A DNA stretch of 30,290 nt from Chara braunii (Eukaryota; Streptophyta; Charophyceae; Charales; Characeae): the NCBI GenBank assembly GCA_003427395.1, contig BFEA01000357.1:1229377-1259666 (forward strand), written 5' to 3'. Of the stretch, positions 9,233 through 18,889 are shown one piece after another (position 1 is the stretch's first letter; each line of letters opens with the position of its first letter). The translations under genes were made by a program, and so were the position numbers. Under the pieces are notes generated by a model. It was not told where the DNA came from. It did not search any database and was given only the letters and a program-made list of their open reading frames with translations.

Positions 9233-9790
9233 AAGCACCCCATTGATTTGTTGGATAAAGTGCAAGGCTGCAAAGTGTTTTCAAAAATTGATTTGATGTG
9301 CTACCACCAGATTGAAGTGGAGCTAGAAAACCAGCATAAGATGTCGTTTAGGACAGTCATTGGACTCTATGAGTTGAAAGTGATGTCGTTTGGTCTCACA
9401 AATGCACCGACAACCTTTCAACAAGTGATGAACGGCCTGCTGAGAGAGTACCTCAACCAGTTTGTGGCAGTTTACCTCGATGACATCCTTGTGCTCAACA
9501 AATCATACATCCTTGTGTTCAACAAATCATACATGCTTGTGTTCAACAAATCATACAAGAGCATGAGGAGCATCTGAGGCTTATGTTAGAGAAGTTGAGG
9601 CAAAGGAAGTACAAGATCAACGGAAAGAAGAGTGAATTTGGAAAGGAGCAGGTTCTCTACTTGGGACATGTTATTGTTATGGATACCATGCTGCCGGAGG
9701 CCAGAAAAGTGGAAGCAATTGCAAATTGGCCAAGACCTAGAACAACTGTGGCCATTCATGGGGATGGTGAACTATTACAAAAAAATCATT
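9233..9790 (+). pseudogene. pol: E2 reverse transcriptase remnant
   Basis: Starts abruptly at HPIDLLDKVQG; the fingers motif (LRMCIDYRGLNA in E3) is missing. Present are the palm Asp in FSKIDL, SFGLTNAPTTFQ and the catalytic YLDD. Directly after YLDD an eight-residue segment is repeated three times in frame by a 24-bp triplication (9485-9556). The frame then breaks, and the thumb/connection region (QVLYLGHVI, VEAIANWPRPRTT) follows in a different frame from 9583. The enzyme would copy element RNA into DNA. It cannot work in this state. Confidence 0.85.
9485..9556 (+). repeat. 24-bp in-frame triplication after YLDD
   Basis: Units at 9485-9508, 9509-9532 and 9533-9556 encode ILVLNKSY, ILVFNKSY and MLVFNKSY. 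Each unit differs from the next by one base. E3 and E4 have one equivalent segment at this position. Confidence 0.93.
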
Positions 9791-10400
9791 GAAGAATGCT
9801 CCATCATTGCCGCACCGCTCACGAACTTGACGAGGTCAGACAGTCTCTTCTCATGGACAGAGAAATGTGAGAAGGTCTTTCAAACTCTCAAGAACAATCT
9901 CATTAACTATCATGTTTTCAAGATTGCCAACCCCGCATTGCCATTTTTGTTGACAACAGATGATAGTCAACACGGGACTGGGGCAGTGCTGCAGCAGGAT
10001 TACGTGCATGGGCTTAATCCACTAGTACCTCTGGCAGTGTTGAGAATTAGGGGAAACTCCTAAAAAATTGAAGGTTGAGTCCGACAACGGCTTCCATTGA
10101 TAAATCTAATCGGCAGCCATCGTTCCGATTCGGCCTCCTAAAAGGTCGGAGGCTCACCCGAGGCCTGCTATTTTCCCATTCGGCAAAGGTACTAGTAGTT
10201 TAAGCCAGTGGAATACCTTCAAGCGCGTGTCGTCAAAGAGAGTTGTCGCGCGTACCTACGAGAGGAAGCTATGTGGCCTTTACCATACTCTTCGAACATA
10301 GAGGCATTATTTGTTGGGCAACTGTTATAGACATCTATGACTTCGACGTGAAGCATAAGAAGGGTAGGTAAAATCGGGTGGCTAATGCATTATCACGACG
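9791..10400 (+). pseudogene. pol: E2 RNase H remnant with internal unrelated segment
   Basis: The frame carries VNYYKKII and PLTNLTRSD (connection region), then TTDDSQHGTGAVL, whose first Asp is the first RNase H catalytic residue. The frame stops near 10063. About 130 bases (10064-10195) do not resemble RNase H and contain a GGCCTCC/GGAGGC inverted repeat; they may be an insertion or decayed sequence. The domain resumes in other frames as VEYL, YERKLCGLYHTLR (catalytic Glu region) and RHYLLGN. It ends with VANALSRR at about 10378-10400, where the last catalytic Asp of the usual ADALSR is Asn (AAT at 10384-10386, a G-to-A change). Confidence 0.75.
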
Positions 10401-11706
10401 ACAAGATCATTTTGCAACAATCCAGTCACAAATAAATATGAGTGATAAGTTGGTGGACAGGATCGCTACGACGCGCACTAAAGAGCCTGTCTATAGCCAA
10501 ATAATTGCAGACTTTGAAGAAGACCCCAATCGTGTTCCCGATTATACTTTGCAGAGGGGACTTCTCTATATTGAGAGCAGGGGGTTGTGAGTGTGTGTTC
10601 CAATGGAAAGACCTGCAACTCGATGTATTGGGGGAGTGTCATGATGTTGAAGGTCACTTTGGCTTGAAGAAAATGACCTGAGACTTCTAGAGCGGTTCTA
10701 TTGACCCACAATGAGAAATGATGTTGCAAAGCATGTGAAGAGTTGCATTATATGTCAGTGGTCAAAGGGAAGAGTGCAAAGACCATATGGTCTTTTGAAG
10801 CCACTCCCGATCCCTGATAGAGCAGGCAAATCCGTGTCTATGGACTTCGTGGGAGGCTTTCTGGAGACCAAGTAGAAGAATGACGTTGTCTTCATCATTG
10901 TTGACTGCTTGAGCAAGTTCACGAGGTTGATACCTATGAAGAAGTTTGCCATAACAAAGGAGATAGCTCGCCTCTTCGCTGATAATTGGGCCTGGGATTT
11001 TGGATTTCCCTCAGACATTGTAAGTGACAGAGACACTCGATTCACAAGTGAATTGTGGCAGAATCTGATGGAATCCGTCAGCCCACCACCCAGAGAGTGA
11101 TGGTCAGACCAAGCGAATAAACAGGACCATACAACAAGTCCTGGGATATCTGATACGGCCTGATCAGATTGATTGGGACTTATACTTGGCCAAGGTAGCA
11201 GGCGTTTACAACACTTTCACGCACCCTACAACCTTCCGTACACCTGCTGAGCTGCAACATGGATGAAATCATTTCATGCCTGTGGACTTTCTGGTCCCAG
11301 ACCAGCAGCTCAAGCACCCTACTGGGACGACGGAGTTCACCATACAATTTGTTGAAGAACTCCAACAAGCCATCAGGAGTATGCATAAGGCACAACAGGC
11401 GATGACTGATCAAGCTAATAAGCATCGCTGCCCTTCGACTATCAAGGAAGGAAACCTGGTATGGGTGAGCATGAACGAGTTTGCGGTTGAAGACGGGTGT
11501 TTGCAGAAAACTGCTGCCTAAGTGGTACGGACCTTGGGAGATACTGCATGTTGTTGGTAATGATACAGATGGACCTTCTTACCACGTGGACATACCTCCA
11601 CATCTGAAGACTTATCATGTGTTTCATGCCTCCCAATTAATGCCTTACACGGCCTCAAAACTTGCAGCTTTTGATGTTTTTGAATACTTTCCAATGTTTA
11701 TACTTC
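10401..11706 (+). pseudogene. pol: E2 integrase and GPY/F remnant, cut by E3
   Basis: A linker leads to the zinc-binding pieces GECHDVEGHFG and CIICQWSKGR, then SVSMDFVGGFLETK (first catalytic Asp), a TAG near 10873, and DIVSDRDTRFTSELW (second Asp). In the next frame HHPESDGQTKRIN holds Lys (AAG, 11111-11113) where the catalytic Glu of QTER is expected. The central region (VYNTFTHPTT) and KWYGPWEILHVVG of the GPY/F module follow, then YHVFHASQL. Shortly after that the sequence meets the TGCAAGG that begins E3's LTR, so the C-terminus is missing. The enzyme would insert element DNA; it is dead by both frameshift and active-site change. Confidence 0.85.
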
Positions 11707-12718
11707 TGCAAGGAAAATAAGCAACAGCGAGATGACAAATCCAGATTACACCATCACATTAAAAGCCAGATAGTCACACTGTGTCCAGAGAGCAACATTG
11801 CACCAATAATACACCAATGGAAGTTCGTAGTACTGAAAAACCAATGTCATGGAGAGCTTTCTCTCTCCTTCAGTAACACAAGAGTCCAGTCCCTTCACAC
11901 TCCCACTTGGCGCCCAACGCCCAGCCTACTCCTACACAGCTACGATCAGCCTAATAATAGACAATGCAACTGTTGACATCAGCGGCAACCCGAAGTACTT
12001 GAAGATGTCGCTCATATGCTGACCATTGCCAATACAAGGTAAGTGCCCTCACATCATCATCATCATCATCCTTCGCCCTTCCCTAACTTATCACCCACAC
12101 CTGTCCTCTCTTGCACCCGAAGACCACCCCTGCGCCTCACTGTGTATCCAAGCCGAGCCCGCTATGGAGGCTGGCTATGGCGCTGCCCTCAGCAACGCCC
12201 TGCTCACCACACGACCGCACATGCGCAGCCTCTTGCTCCCAATGCCAGCAGCCAGCCCGTGAGCTATTGCTCCAGCAGCGCTGCCGTCAGCCAGCAAGTG
12301 ACCGAATGAGGCTGCCTGGCGAGAGCTCTTTCCTTTATGGAAAGAGTTGGACTGCTTGAGCAGCCTGGCTGCACTGGCCTGGGCCCAGAAGCTTCCGGAA
12401 GGCCCCACGAGGCTGCCTGTGTACAGCAGCTACTGGGCTGTTGGGCCTCGTGTGGTTGGGCGCCCAACTGTCTCTGTATGAGGCTACGAATCACGCCCAG
12501 GGCCTGCATTCTTTGGAAAGGCCCGGAGGGCCGTGAAAATGTCTTTGTTGCTCGGCCTGTGTTTGTCTCAACCAACTGGCGCGTCACAACTGCCTGTACC
12601 CCCAAATATGAAATTGACAGTCGTAGGCCTCTTGTGAAATGTTAGGCCCGCCTTCACTTAGGGCGGGCAATGCTGCAAACAGGGCCCCTTGGGCCTACCG
12701 AGGACCCTGATCCTCGCA
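11707..12718 (-). repeat. E3 3' LTR (1012 bp)
   Basis: Complete LTR. Its left edge TGCAAGG at 11707 also starts the other copy at 24503. Its right edge (minus-strand TGCGAGG) touches the polypurine tract at 12719. It contains a (CAT)n tract near 12050-12070, a stem-loop at 12324-12348 and another, GCCCGCC/GGCGGGC, at 12646-12668. No genes; the open frames are shadows. Confidence 0.93.
12324..12348. repeat. Stem-loop in E3 LTR
   Basis: AGCTCTTTCC, loop TTTAT, then GGAAAGAGTT. The copy in the other LTR (25193-25217) has GGAAAGAGCT and forms a perfect 10-bp stem with the same loop. It lies about 380 bases into the LTR in transcription direction. A role in RNA folding or termination is only a guess. 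Confidence 0.7.
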
Positions 12719-12732
12719 TTCCCTCCTCCTTT
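12719..12732 (-). promoter_or_regulatory. E3 polypurine tract
   Basis: On the minus strand AAAGGAGGAGGGAA ends exactly where the LTR's TG begins. It matches the E1 tract almost base for base. Confidence 0.9.
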
Positions 12733-12758
12733 ACTTCGCTAGTCCTCTGAGAAGTCTC

Positions 12759-13925
12759 TTATTCTGCAGGCATCTTCCCTTTCCGTTCTCTTTCATAGCC
12801 TGCAATCACTTGAGGTGTTGTTCTCATGAGTTCCTCTCGTATGAACCAGCGATCTTCCTTGGGATCGAGGTGATGTCTGAAGCTCACACGATACTGCATT
12901 CTCAGTTTAGGAGGGCGCCCTCTGCCTGATGGTCGAGGAACAGGCATCATTCGATGCTCCACAATCTGATCAATGTTCACCTCGCCGTCCATGGTTGGGG
13001 GCAGCATTGATCTTCTTGAAGGAAACTGGTCAGTGGCAGCGAAAGGTGCCAGCTTGGAGGCATGGAACACAGGGTATGTACGTAGGTGTGCAGGAATACG
13101 GATCACGTATAAAGGCCCATCTGGTTGATCCCCTACAATGTCCAAGATCTCCCAGGGCCCAAAATACTGTGGCATCAATTTTCTGGATATCCCCATCTCC
13201 TGACCTAGTTCAGATGACTTTACCCAGACTCTATCACCTACCTGAAAGTTAGAGGGTCGTCTATGCTTATTCTCAGATGCGATCATAGCATCCTGAGACT
13301 TCCTAATATGTTCAACGGCCTGCTGCAACATCTGTTCATATTTGACAGCAAAGTCTATGCTGGCAGGTGCTGCAGTGGGTTGTCTTTCTGGTAGCAGAAA
13401 GTCTAGTGCAGTTCTGGGCTTCCAACCTAGATGTAACTGGTTGGGAGTCATACCGGTAGTACTGTGCACAGCATTGTTGTACAGGCTGGCGAGGAACTTC
13501 TCGTCCCAGTCATCCTGGCTTGGCTTAATATAATGCCGAAGCAGGTGCTGTACTACCCGGTTCATCTGTTCTGCCTGGCAATTTGACTCAGGGTGATTCC
13601 CTGAGGTCATTTAGAGTTTGGTGCCCATCTGTTCAGCGGTTGACTGCCACAGTTCACTTGTGAATCTCTCATCCCTATCACTAACAATAGATGTAGGCAA
13701 ACCAAAATCACGTACCCAATTATCCATAAACAGTTTGATGATGTGGTCAGTTTTAGCTGTTTCTGGCATAGTGATTAGTCTTGCATACTTAATAAAGCGG
13801 TCCACTATTACAAAGATAAGCCTTTTTCCGGATTTACTGGTCACAAGAGTATCCATGAAGTCCATGGACACACTCTGACCAGGTCCTTCAGGAATCGGCA
13901 AGGTCTTGATCAGCCCAAGCGGAGC
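12759..13925 (-). pseudogene. pol: E3 integrase core, GPY/F module and C-terminal tail
   Basis: The frame runs from 13925 to a natural stop at 12759 with a single interruption, TAA at 13611-13613, where E1 has CAA-type Gln. The core shows SVSMDFMDTL (Asp), SIVSDRDERF (Asp) and HPESNCQAEQMN (Glu), so all three catalytic acids are present. QVGDRVWVKSSELGQ and PQYFGPWEILDIVG form the GPY/F region, with YPVFHASKL after it. The tail (MQYRVSFRHH, EDRWFIREEL) matches E1 and may be a reduced chromodomain. E1 is the closest relative in the window. One codon change would restore this piece to an open frame, so this part of E3 is only lightly damaged. Confidence 0.9.
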
Positions 13926-14197
13926 CTAAGTCCTTGGTTTGTCTCTTTGGCAAACCTGGCAAGTTTCCACATAGCGTTTTGCATCTTGCATCATAGAGGG
14001 CCACCAAAATCTTTGTACTAAGTTCGCTGATGTCTTTTTGTAGCCAAAATGATCAGTTGCATCATGGCATTCTCCTAAAAATAAACTACGCAACGACTCA
14101 CTGCTGGAAACACACAGTCTTTTATTCCTTGCCTTTTCAAGAAACAGCAAGTCGTCTACCATCGTAAATTCATCCAAAGTCTTTTTATCCTTTGCCT
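13926..14197 (-). pseudogene. pol: E3 linker and integrase HHCC zinc finger
   Basis: Frame 14177-13926 reads MVDDLLFLEKARNKRLC, then ECHDATDHFGYKK and CQVCQRDKPRT, the His-His-Cys-Cys zinc-binding module. It ends in TAG at 13926-13928, in the same frame as the integrase core and at the same codon as the E1 stop. It is separated from the RT-RNase H frame by a frameshift near 14180-14230, after LTRSLV. Confidence 0.88.
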
Positions 14198-15712
14198 TTA
14201 ATCTATGGATGACACCAAGGATCGAGTCAAATCGCTAGATATGCCAAACTCAGTCACTAGTGCGCCCAGATAATCCGCCCGGCGAGATAACGCATCAGCC
14301 ACTTTGTTATACTCGCCCTTGATTAGATCAAGTTGATAGTCATACATGTCTATCACTTGTATCCAGTGCTTGAGTGCGTCAGAGAGTACCTGCCGAGTCT
14401 TGATCCAGCGCACGGTCTCATGGTCAGATCTCACATGGAAGAATCTGCCAAGGAGATAGTGTCTCCAATGTACCAGCGCTCTGTACAGGGCATAGAGCTC
14501 ACACTCATAAGTGGACTTAGCTAGTTTCTGAGATGGCATCTTTTTGCTCATGTACTCGATAGGTCTCGACTTGGGCCCCTCCTTTTGCGCAAGGACCGCG
14601 CCTATGCCATATTGGCTGGCGTCGGTGGTCACAACAAACGACTTATCAGGATCAGGAAGTTTAAGAACCTCATAGTGTGTCAGGGCGTACTTCAGTTTCC
14701 TAAAGGCCGCCTCACACTCTTCAGTCCTCTCCCAAGGGGTGTCCAGTTGAGTTAGATCTGTCAATGGGGAAGCTATAGCACTATAGTTCTTTACAAACGG
14801 ATGATAGTAGCCCGTCATCCCCAAAAACGATCTGACCTCAGTAACAGTCTGAGGTCTAGGCCAGTCATGTATGCTGGCCACCTTGGCATCATCCGGCCTC
14901 AGTCCATCTGCTGAGATTTCATGACCCAAGTACAAGATCTTGGTGCGACCAAACTCGCATTTCTCCAAGTTCACCTTGTACTGGTGCTGTCTTAGGAGAC
15001 CTAGCACTGTTTTCAAGTGCTCAGCGTGCTCCTCTACAGTCCTACTCAAGATGAGAATATCGTCGAGGTACACGGCGATAAACTTGTCTAAGTAGTTATG
15101 AAAAATCCTGTTCATCGAGTGCTGGAATGTACCAGGTGCATTGCATAGTCCAAACGGCATCACCACAAACTCGTACAGACCGTACCTAGTCTGAAATGCG
15201 GTTTTGTGCTGATCCTCAAGCCTAATGGCAATTTGATGGTATACGGACTTCAGATCTATTTTGGTGAAGTACCGGCATCCCTGCACTCTATCCAAGAGGT
15301 CGTTGATGTGGGGTAGGGGCTCCGCGTTCTTAACGGTGATGGCATTGAGGCCCCTGTAGTCAATGCACATCCTCAAGGTACCTCCCTTCTTCGGTACGAA
15401 TAGGACTGGAGCGCTGTAAGGGGAGGTACTAGGCCGAATCCATCCCTTCTCTGTGAGCTCCTTGAGCTGGCGGCGGAGCTCATATAACACCGCAGGAGAC
15501 ATCCTATAGACTCGTCCTCTAGGTACCTCACTACCTGGGACAACCTCTATCACATGGACAACCTCCCTTTCTACCACGCCTGTGGGCTCCTCAAAAAGGT
15601 CTGAATATTGTGCGATGACTAATTCTATCTCTGGGGTTGTTTTAACGGCCTTTCCTTTCTCAGAGACAAAGACTAAGTACATGCTTATAGTAGTTAAAGA
15701 AAGATGATGCAC
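14198..15712 (-). CDS. pol: E3 reverse transcriptase-RNase H, open frame of about 500 codons
   Basis: The best preserved coding stretch in the window. The N-terminal linker gives way to LRMCIDYRGLNA (about residues 113-124), TKIDL with the first palm Asp (162), MPFGLCNAPGTFQ (185-197) and the catalytic YLDD (215-218), then YLGHEI and SFLGMTGYYHPF. RNase H follows with its acidic positions in place: TTDASQYGIGAVL (Asp 364), ECELYALYRAL (Glu 405), RSDHETVRW (Asp 430) and VADALSRR (Asp 473). It would convert element RNA to double-stranded DNA. The first 15-20 residues overlap the protease frame, and the real translation probably enters by frameshift or from a mutated fusion, so no true start is claimed. 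The end is a frameshift before the zinc finger. It belongs to a defective element. Confidence 0.9.
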   Translation of the reverse strand: MHHLSLTTISMYLVFVSEKGKAVKTTPEIELVIAQYSDLFEEPTGVVEREVVHVIEVVPGSEVPRGRVYRMSPAVLYELRRQLKELTEKGWIRPSTSPYSAPVLFVPKKGGTLRMCIDYRGLNAITVKNAEPLPHINDLLDRVQGCRYFTKIDLKSVYHQIAIRLEDQHKTAFQTRYGLYEFVVMPFGLCNAPGTFQHSMNRIFHNYLDKFIAVYLDDILILSRTVEEHAEHLKTVLGLLRQHQYKVNLEKCEFGRTKILYLGHEISADGLRPDDAKVASIHDWPRPQTVTEVRSFLGMTGYYHPFVKNYSAIASPLTDLTQLDTPWERTEECEAAFRKLKYALTHYEVLKLPDPDKSFVVTTDASQYGIGAVLAQKEGPKSRPIEYMSKKMPSQKLAKSTYECELYALYRALVHWRHYLLGRFFHVRSDHETVRWIKTRQVLSDALKHWIQVIDMYDYQLDLIKGEYNKVADALSRRADYLGALVTEFGISSDLTRSLVSSID

Positions 15713-16388
15713 ACATGCACCCGTAGTTTTCTATCAGACTGCTAGCTTTGAACTTTTGCAATCTAACAGATCTTCCATTGGGCAATTTGTGAATCAATAC
15801 CTTTCTATCCCAGTCAAAATGCGGTTGCGTGACCTTGAGGTAGTACATACCTAGGAGCATATCAAAGGGCAGTTTGTCGCTAACTAGGAAGGAGATTTTA
15901 TGGCTCACTTCCCCTCCTCCATAGGAGAAGGTACAGACTACGTCCTTGATGTAGTCTTTTACCAACATTTGGTGCTTGTTGGCCAGCGTAGAAGCGACAG
16001 TTCTGCTAAGCCGCTGCACTTGGTCCCCTAAGCGCAGTCTATCCACACAAGCACGACCAATGAAGTTTCGTGTAGAGCCTATGTCTGCGAAGGCGCCAAC
16101 CTTACGGCCACCTACATCGACCTCTACCACGAAATGTTCACCCTTTGGACCTCTACTTGTCATCGCCCAAGAGTCCCTGGGGTCCTTCCCTGACCACTCA
16201 GTCTCTAACTCTTCTAGGGCCTCAAACACATCTCTCGAACAGAGCGTTGTCGGGCAGCTGCCTACCAGCCGAAGAACTTTCTTTTTAAAATCAATGAACC
16301 TTTCTTTTTTTTGCTTTTGTTTGAGTTTGATGCGTGCCTGTGTGTGATTGGGAGGTTTGTGGATGATTCTGAGTTCCGGGTCTTCGTA
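15660..16388 (-). pseudogene. pol: E3 aspartic protease
   Basis: The frame is open from just after a TAG at 16389-16391 to 15660; the first residues (Lys/Gln-rich) may belong to junction sequence. The active site reads VGAFADIGSTRNFIG, with Asp-Ile-Gly instead of the usual Asp-Thr/Ser-Gly. This one change could weaken or abolish activity. The C-terminal half has SFLVSDKLPFDMLLGMYYLK, the hydrophobic flap-to-LLG pattern of retropepsins, and CASSFFNYYKH. It overlaps the RT frame by about 50 bases in a different register, so translation into RT would need a frameshift; whether this is programmed or damage is not decidable from one copy. Confidence 0.8.
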
Positions 16389-16665
16389 CTAACCCTTCAA
16401 TGGGCGAGAGTGGCAGTTTGGACCACGGTCGCAAGCGGGTTCGCGCGGATCCCCAAAAGTCGAAGTTTCGATGCCAGGTTCCAGGAAATGGGAACAAATG
16501 AGCAAAGGCCCAAAATAAGGTAGCCTGCGAAAGATCCGGACTTTGACTGTGAGAGGCTGCTGAACTACGCAGCTGAGGGGTCGACAACGACACGACGGGA
16601 ATCAAAGGACAGGGTTGAATGATGGAGAGGGTCAATGACCACGGCCTGGACGCCGGTTCGAATCA

Positions 16666-16933
16666 CCCGCCACGATATGGAGAGTCATCAAGACGGAGGG
16701 GGGGAGGCGTGCTACGATCTGCCTGTGGGGTTTAGTCTAGTCTTCTCCACTATATGATGCGATTAGTAAGCTCGGTATCGGCCGAATGATCTCGGCTAAC
16801 CCGCCACGATATGGAGAGTCATCAAGACTGAGGGGGGGAGGCGTGCTACGATCTGCTTGTGGGGTTTAGTCTAGTCTTCTCCACTATACGATGCGATTAG
16901 TAAGCTCCGTATCGACCGAATGATCTCGGCTAC
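16666..16933 (+). repeat. 134-bp tandem duplication
   Basis: Two copies, 16666-16799 and 16800-16933, each starting CCCGCCACGATATGGAGAGT and ending GAATGATCTCGGCTA. Only a few substitutions separate them, so the duplication is younger than most others in the window. Confidence 0.93.
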
Positions 16934-17296
16934 TATCGCAGGGAACGGGAAAAAGTCGGTTCTCACGCGCGGAGATCAATCGATAGGAGCATGACCGGTA
17001 CGACTTTCGAATCAAGCTGAGGCAGACCATACAGGTGCGGGGAAGAAGGCCGAAGGTGGATAGGGAAGCGTCCCCCACCAGTTTCATTCCTGATCAGAAC
17101 TACCGATGCAGGTTAGACGAGAAAGAGGGGGGCTGAGCTAGCAAGGGACTGACTTCGACTACCCAGTGCCATACGGAGCTAGGGCCGATTGGATCCGAGA
17201 AAGGATCTCTCTGGAATCAGAGCAAGACCGTGAGGGTGGGAGACACTACTGTTACCGAAGGGTGTTTGGGGTCCGCCAAAGGGTGGTTTAGTATGA

Positions 17297-17866
17297 ATGG
17301 TTCTATTTGACAAGGATGTCGGTAGGTTTGGCAAGTCCCCTTTAGACGAGCAAGGGGTGTATAGCTTGGTTCCGAGCAATGGGGAAATCCCCGATTGGAG
17401 GAGATTGGAAGGTGGAAAGATCACGGTCAGCGGAAATTTCGTATGGATAGAGTCGGAAGAAGTGAAAGCTAGAACGACAGGGGTGCATCTCAAAGTCACG
17501 GCGATAGTCTTTGTCAAACCAGAGGCTTGGTCCAAGGTTGTGGTACCCCTGGACCTATTAATCGGAGAGGCAAGAGGGGTAAGGGAAAGGTGGATAGTTA
17601 GGACCCGGAGGGGGTTTAGCTTCGTGGCGATAGAGGAGGAAAGGTTCGCTCGAGCGGGCGAGCTCCCAAGGTCGAGTTATCCGGTGATCGCTAGAGCCCC
17701 GGTGCAAGCGCACTCGGATCAGAAAAGGAGCCGGGTGCAGGGGTCGGGACTGACGAGGAATGGGGAACGACGAAGACAGGCGCCAGCCGAAACGGTTGAG
17801 AAAAGGCTGGGGAAGCTCGTGCCAAGGGTGTGTGCACGCACCTCCCCCAAGCTTCTCGATAACTGA
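17297..17866 (+). CDS. Hypothetical open reading frame, 189 codons
   Basis: ATG at 17297 directly follows an in-frame TGA; the frame ends at 17866. The first 120 residues have a mixed, protein-like composition with alternating hydrophobic stretches (KITVSGNFVWIE, KVTAIVFVKPEAWSKVVV) that could form beta strands. The last 60 are Arg/Gln/Ser-rich and look like read-through of purine-rich DNA. I recognise no family and see no signal peptide or membrane helix. It is the only frame in the purine-rich block that does not look purely compositional. It may be a fragment of a mobile-element protein or chance. Confidence 0.18.
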   Translation: MVLFDKDVGRFGKSPLDEQGVYSLVPSNGEIPDWRRLEGGKITVSGNFVWIESEEVKARTTGVHLKVTAIVFVKPEAWSKVVVPLDLLIGEARGVRERWIVRTRRGFSFVAIEEERFARAGELPRSSYPVIARAPVQAHSDQKRSRVQGSGLTRNGERRRQAPAETVEKRLGKLVPRVCARTSPKLLDN

Positions 17867-18889
17867 TTTCTGGGTCCCGGGGAAGAAAGGAGAATGGTCG
17901 TTGGCAGAGATAGAAGAGCGGGAGGGGAAACGAAGGGGGATGAAGGATGTAGGCGGAATCGGCGGGAAATCGAAAATAAAAGCCGGGAAGAAAATTTTAG
18001 GAAGCAATAGGGGAGGGAGAGAGAAGCGTCGCAGTCGGAGCTAAGCAATATGATTGGGAGAGAAGAGAAGCATGGGGATCGAGGGGGTCAGAGGAAAGGA
18101 AACTTTTGGGTATGAAAGAGAGAGTGGGAGGGAAAAGGACTCTTGAAATGACAAACCGTCTTCAACGGTTCGAATGGGCAAGCTGGAGTGTGACACTTCA
18201 GTACCTTGATGGTTGGACAGGAGAAGCGCGCGCCTCGTGCCCCGGATAACTGCCTAAGAGGCTGTAGCGCGGGAGGTGGCCGTTAAGTCGGGATAAGGAG
18301 GCCGCTGAAGTACCGAACGGCGCAGCTACCTACGGATCGAAGGTGTGGGCAAAGTACATCTAGACAGGGGAGGGACGCGGAAAGGAGATGCAATCGACGT
18401 CGCAATGCTGCTCGAGATGGATCCAGCGATCGAGGGAGGGGAGGATCTCATTGGAGGACGGATGAGAAAGAGGATGGTGGAGGGAAGGGAAGGCGAAAGT
18501 GGGAGAAAGGGCGAAAGTTGAAATTTTCGACCTTTTGGCGCCTTGCGACTTGGAAGTCGAGCCACGAAAAGGGACGTACGAGGCAAAAAGAGGAAGGGAC
18601 AAATATAAAAGGGACGAAGGAGACACCATAAAAGGAGGAGGTCGGAAGGCTAGCGCGCACGAAGACGCGCTTATTCGAAAGCGTTCGATGTCGGTCGGAC
18701 CCCGAGAGGTATAGAGTGGGGGGGCGAGCCGAGGCGCGCACGTGCGCGGGAGCACAGGGAGTTGGTCAGGAAGAAGGAGCAGGGATCTGCGCACGAGGTT
18801 TGTGCACCTACATGCGGGCGCCAAACACGCACCGGCTTAAGGCTGAGGTCGGTATCGAGAAGGCGCCTCCACGGGGAAGGAGAGAGAGA

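Larger units (their letters stand above)
6858..11706 (+). mobile_element. E2: degraded Ty3/gypsy element, truncated on the right by E3
   Basis: Remnants in canonical order on the plus strand: gag with zinc knuckle, protease, reverse transcriptase, RNase H, integrase and GPY/F module. Frames change many times and all enzymes carry lesions. The pol tail runs into E3's LTR at 11706/11707. I see no 3' LTR or PPT for E2 in the window, so its right end should lie beyond E4. The 5' LTR was not recognised. E2's protein differs clearly from E1 and E3, so it is a separate family. Confidence 0.82.

Noticed and set aside
12026-12645. Several overlapping frames inside the E3 LTR, with His repeats
   Set aside because: They lie within an LTR, their His runs come from the (CAT)n tract, and the other LTR copy does not keep them consistently.
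16651-16675. GGTTCGAATC, a perfect Pol III box B match
   Set aside because: No box A at suitable distance and no T-stem pairing; likely chance.
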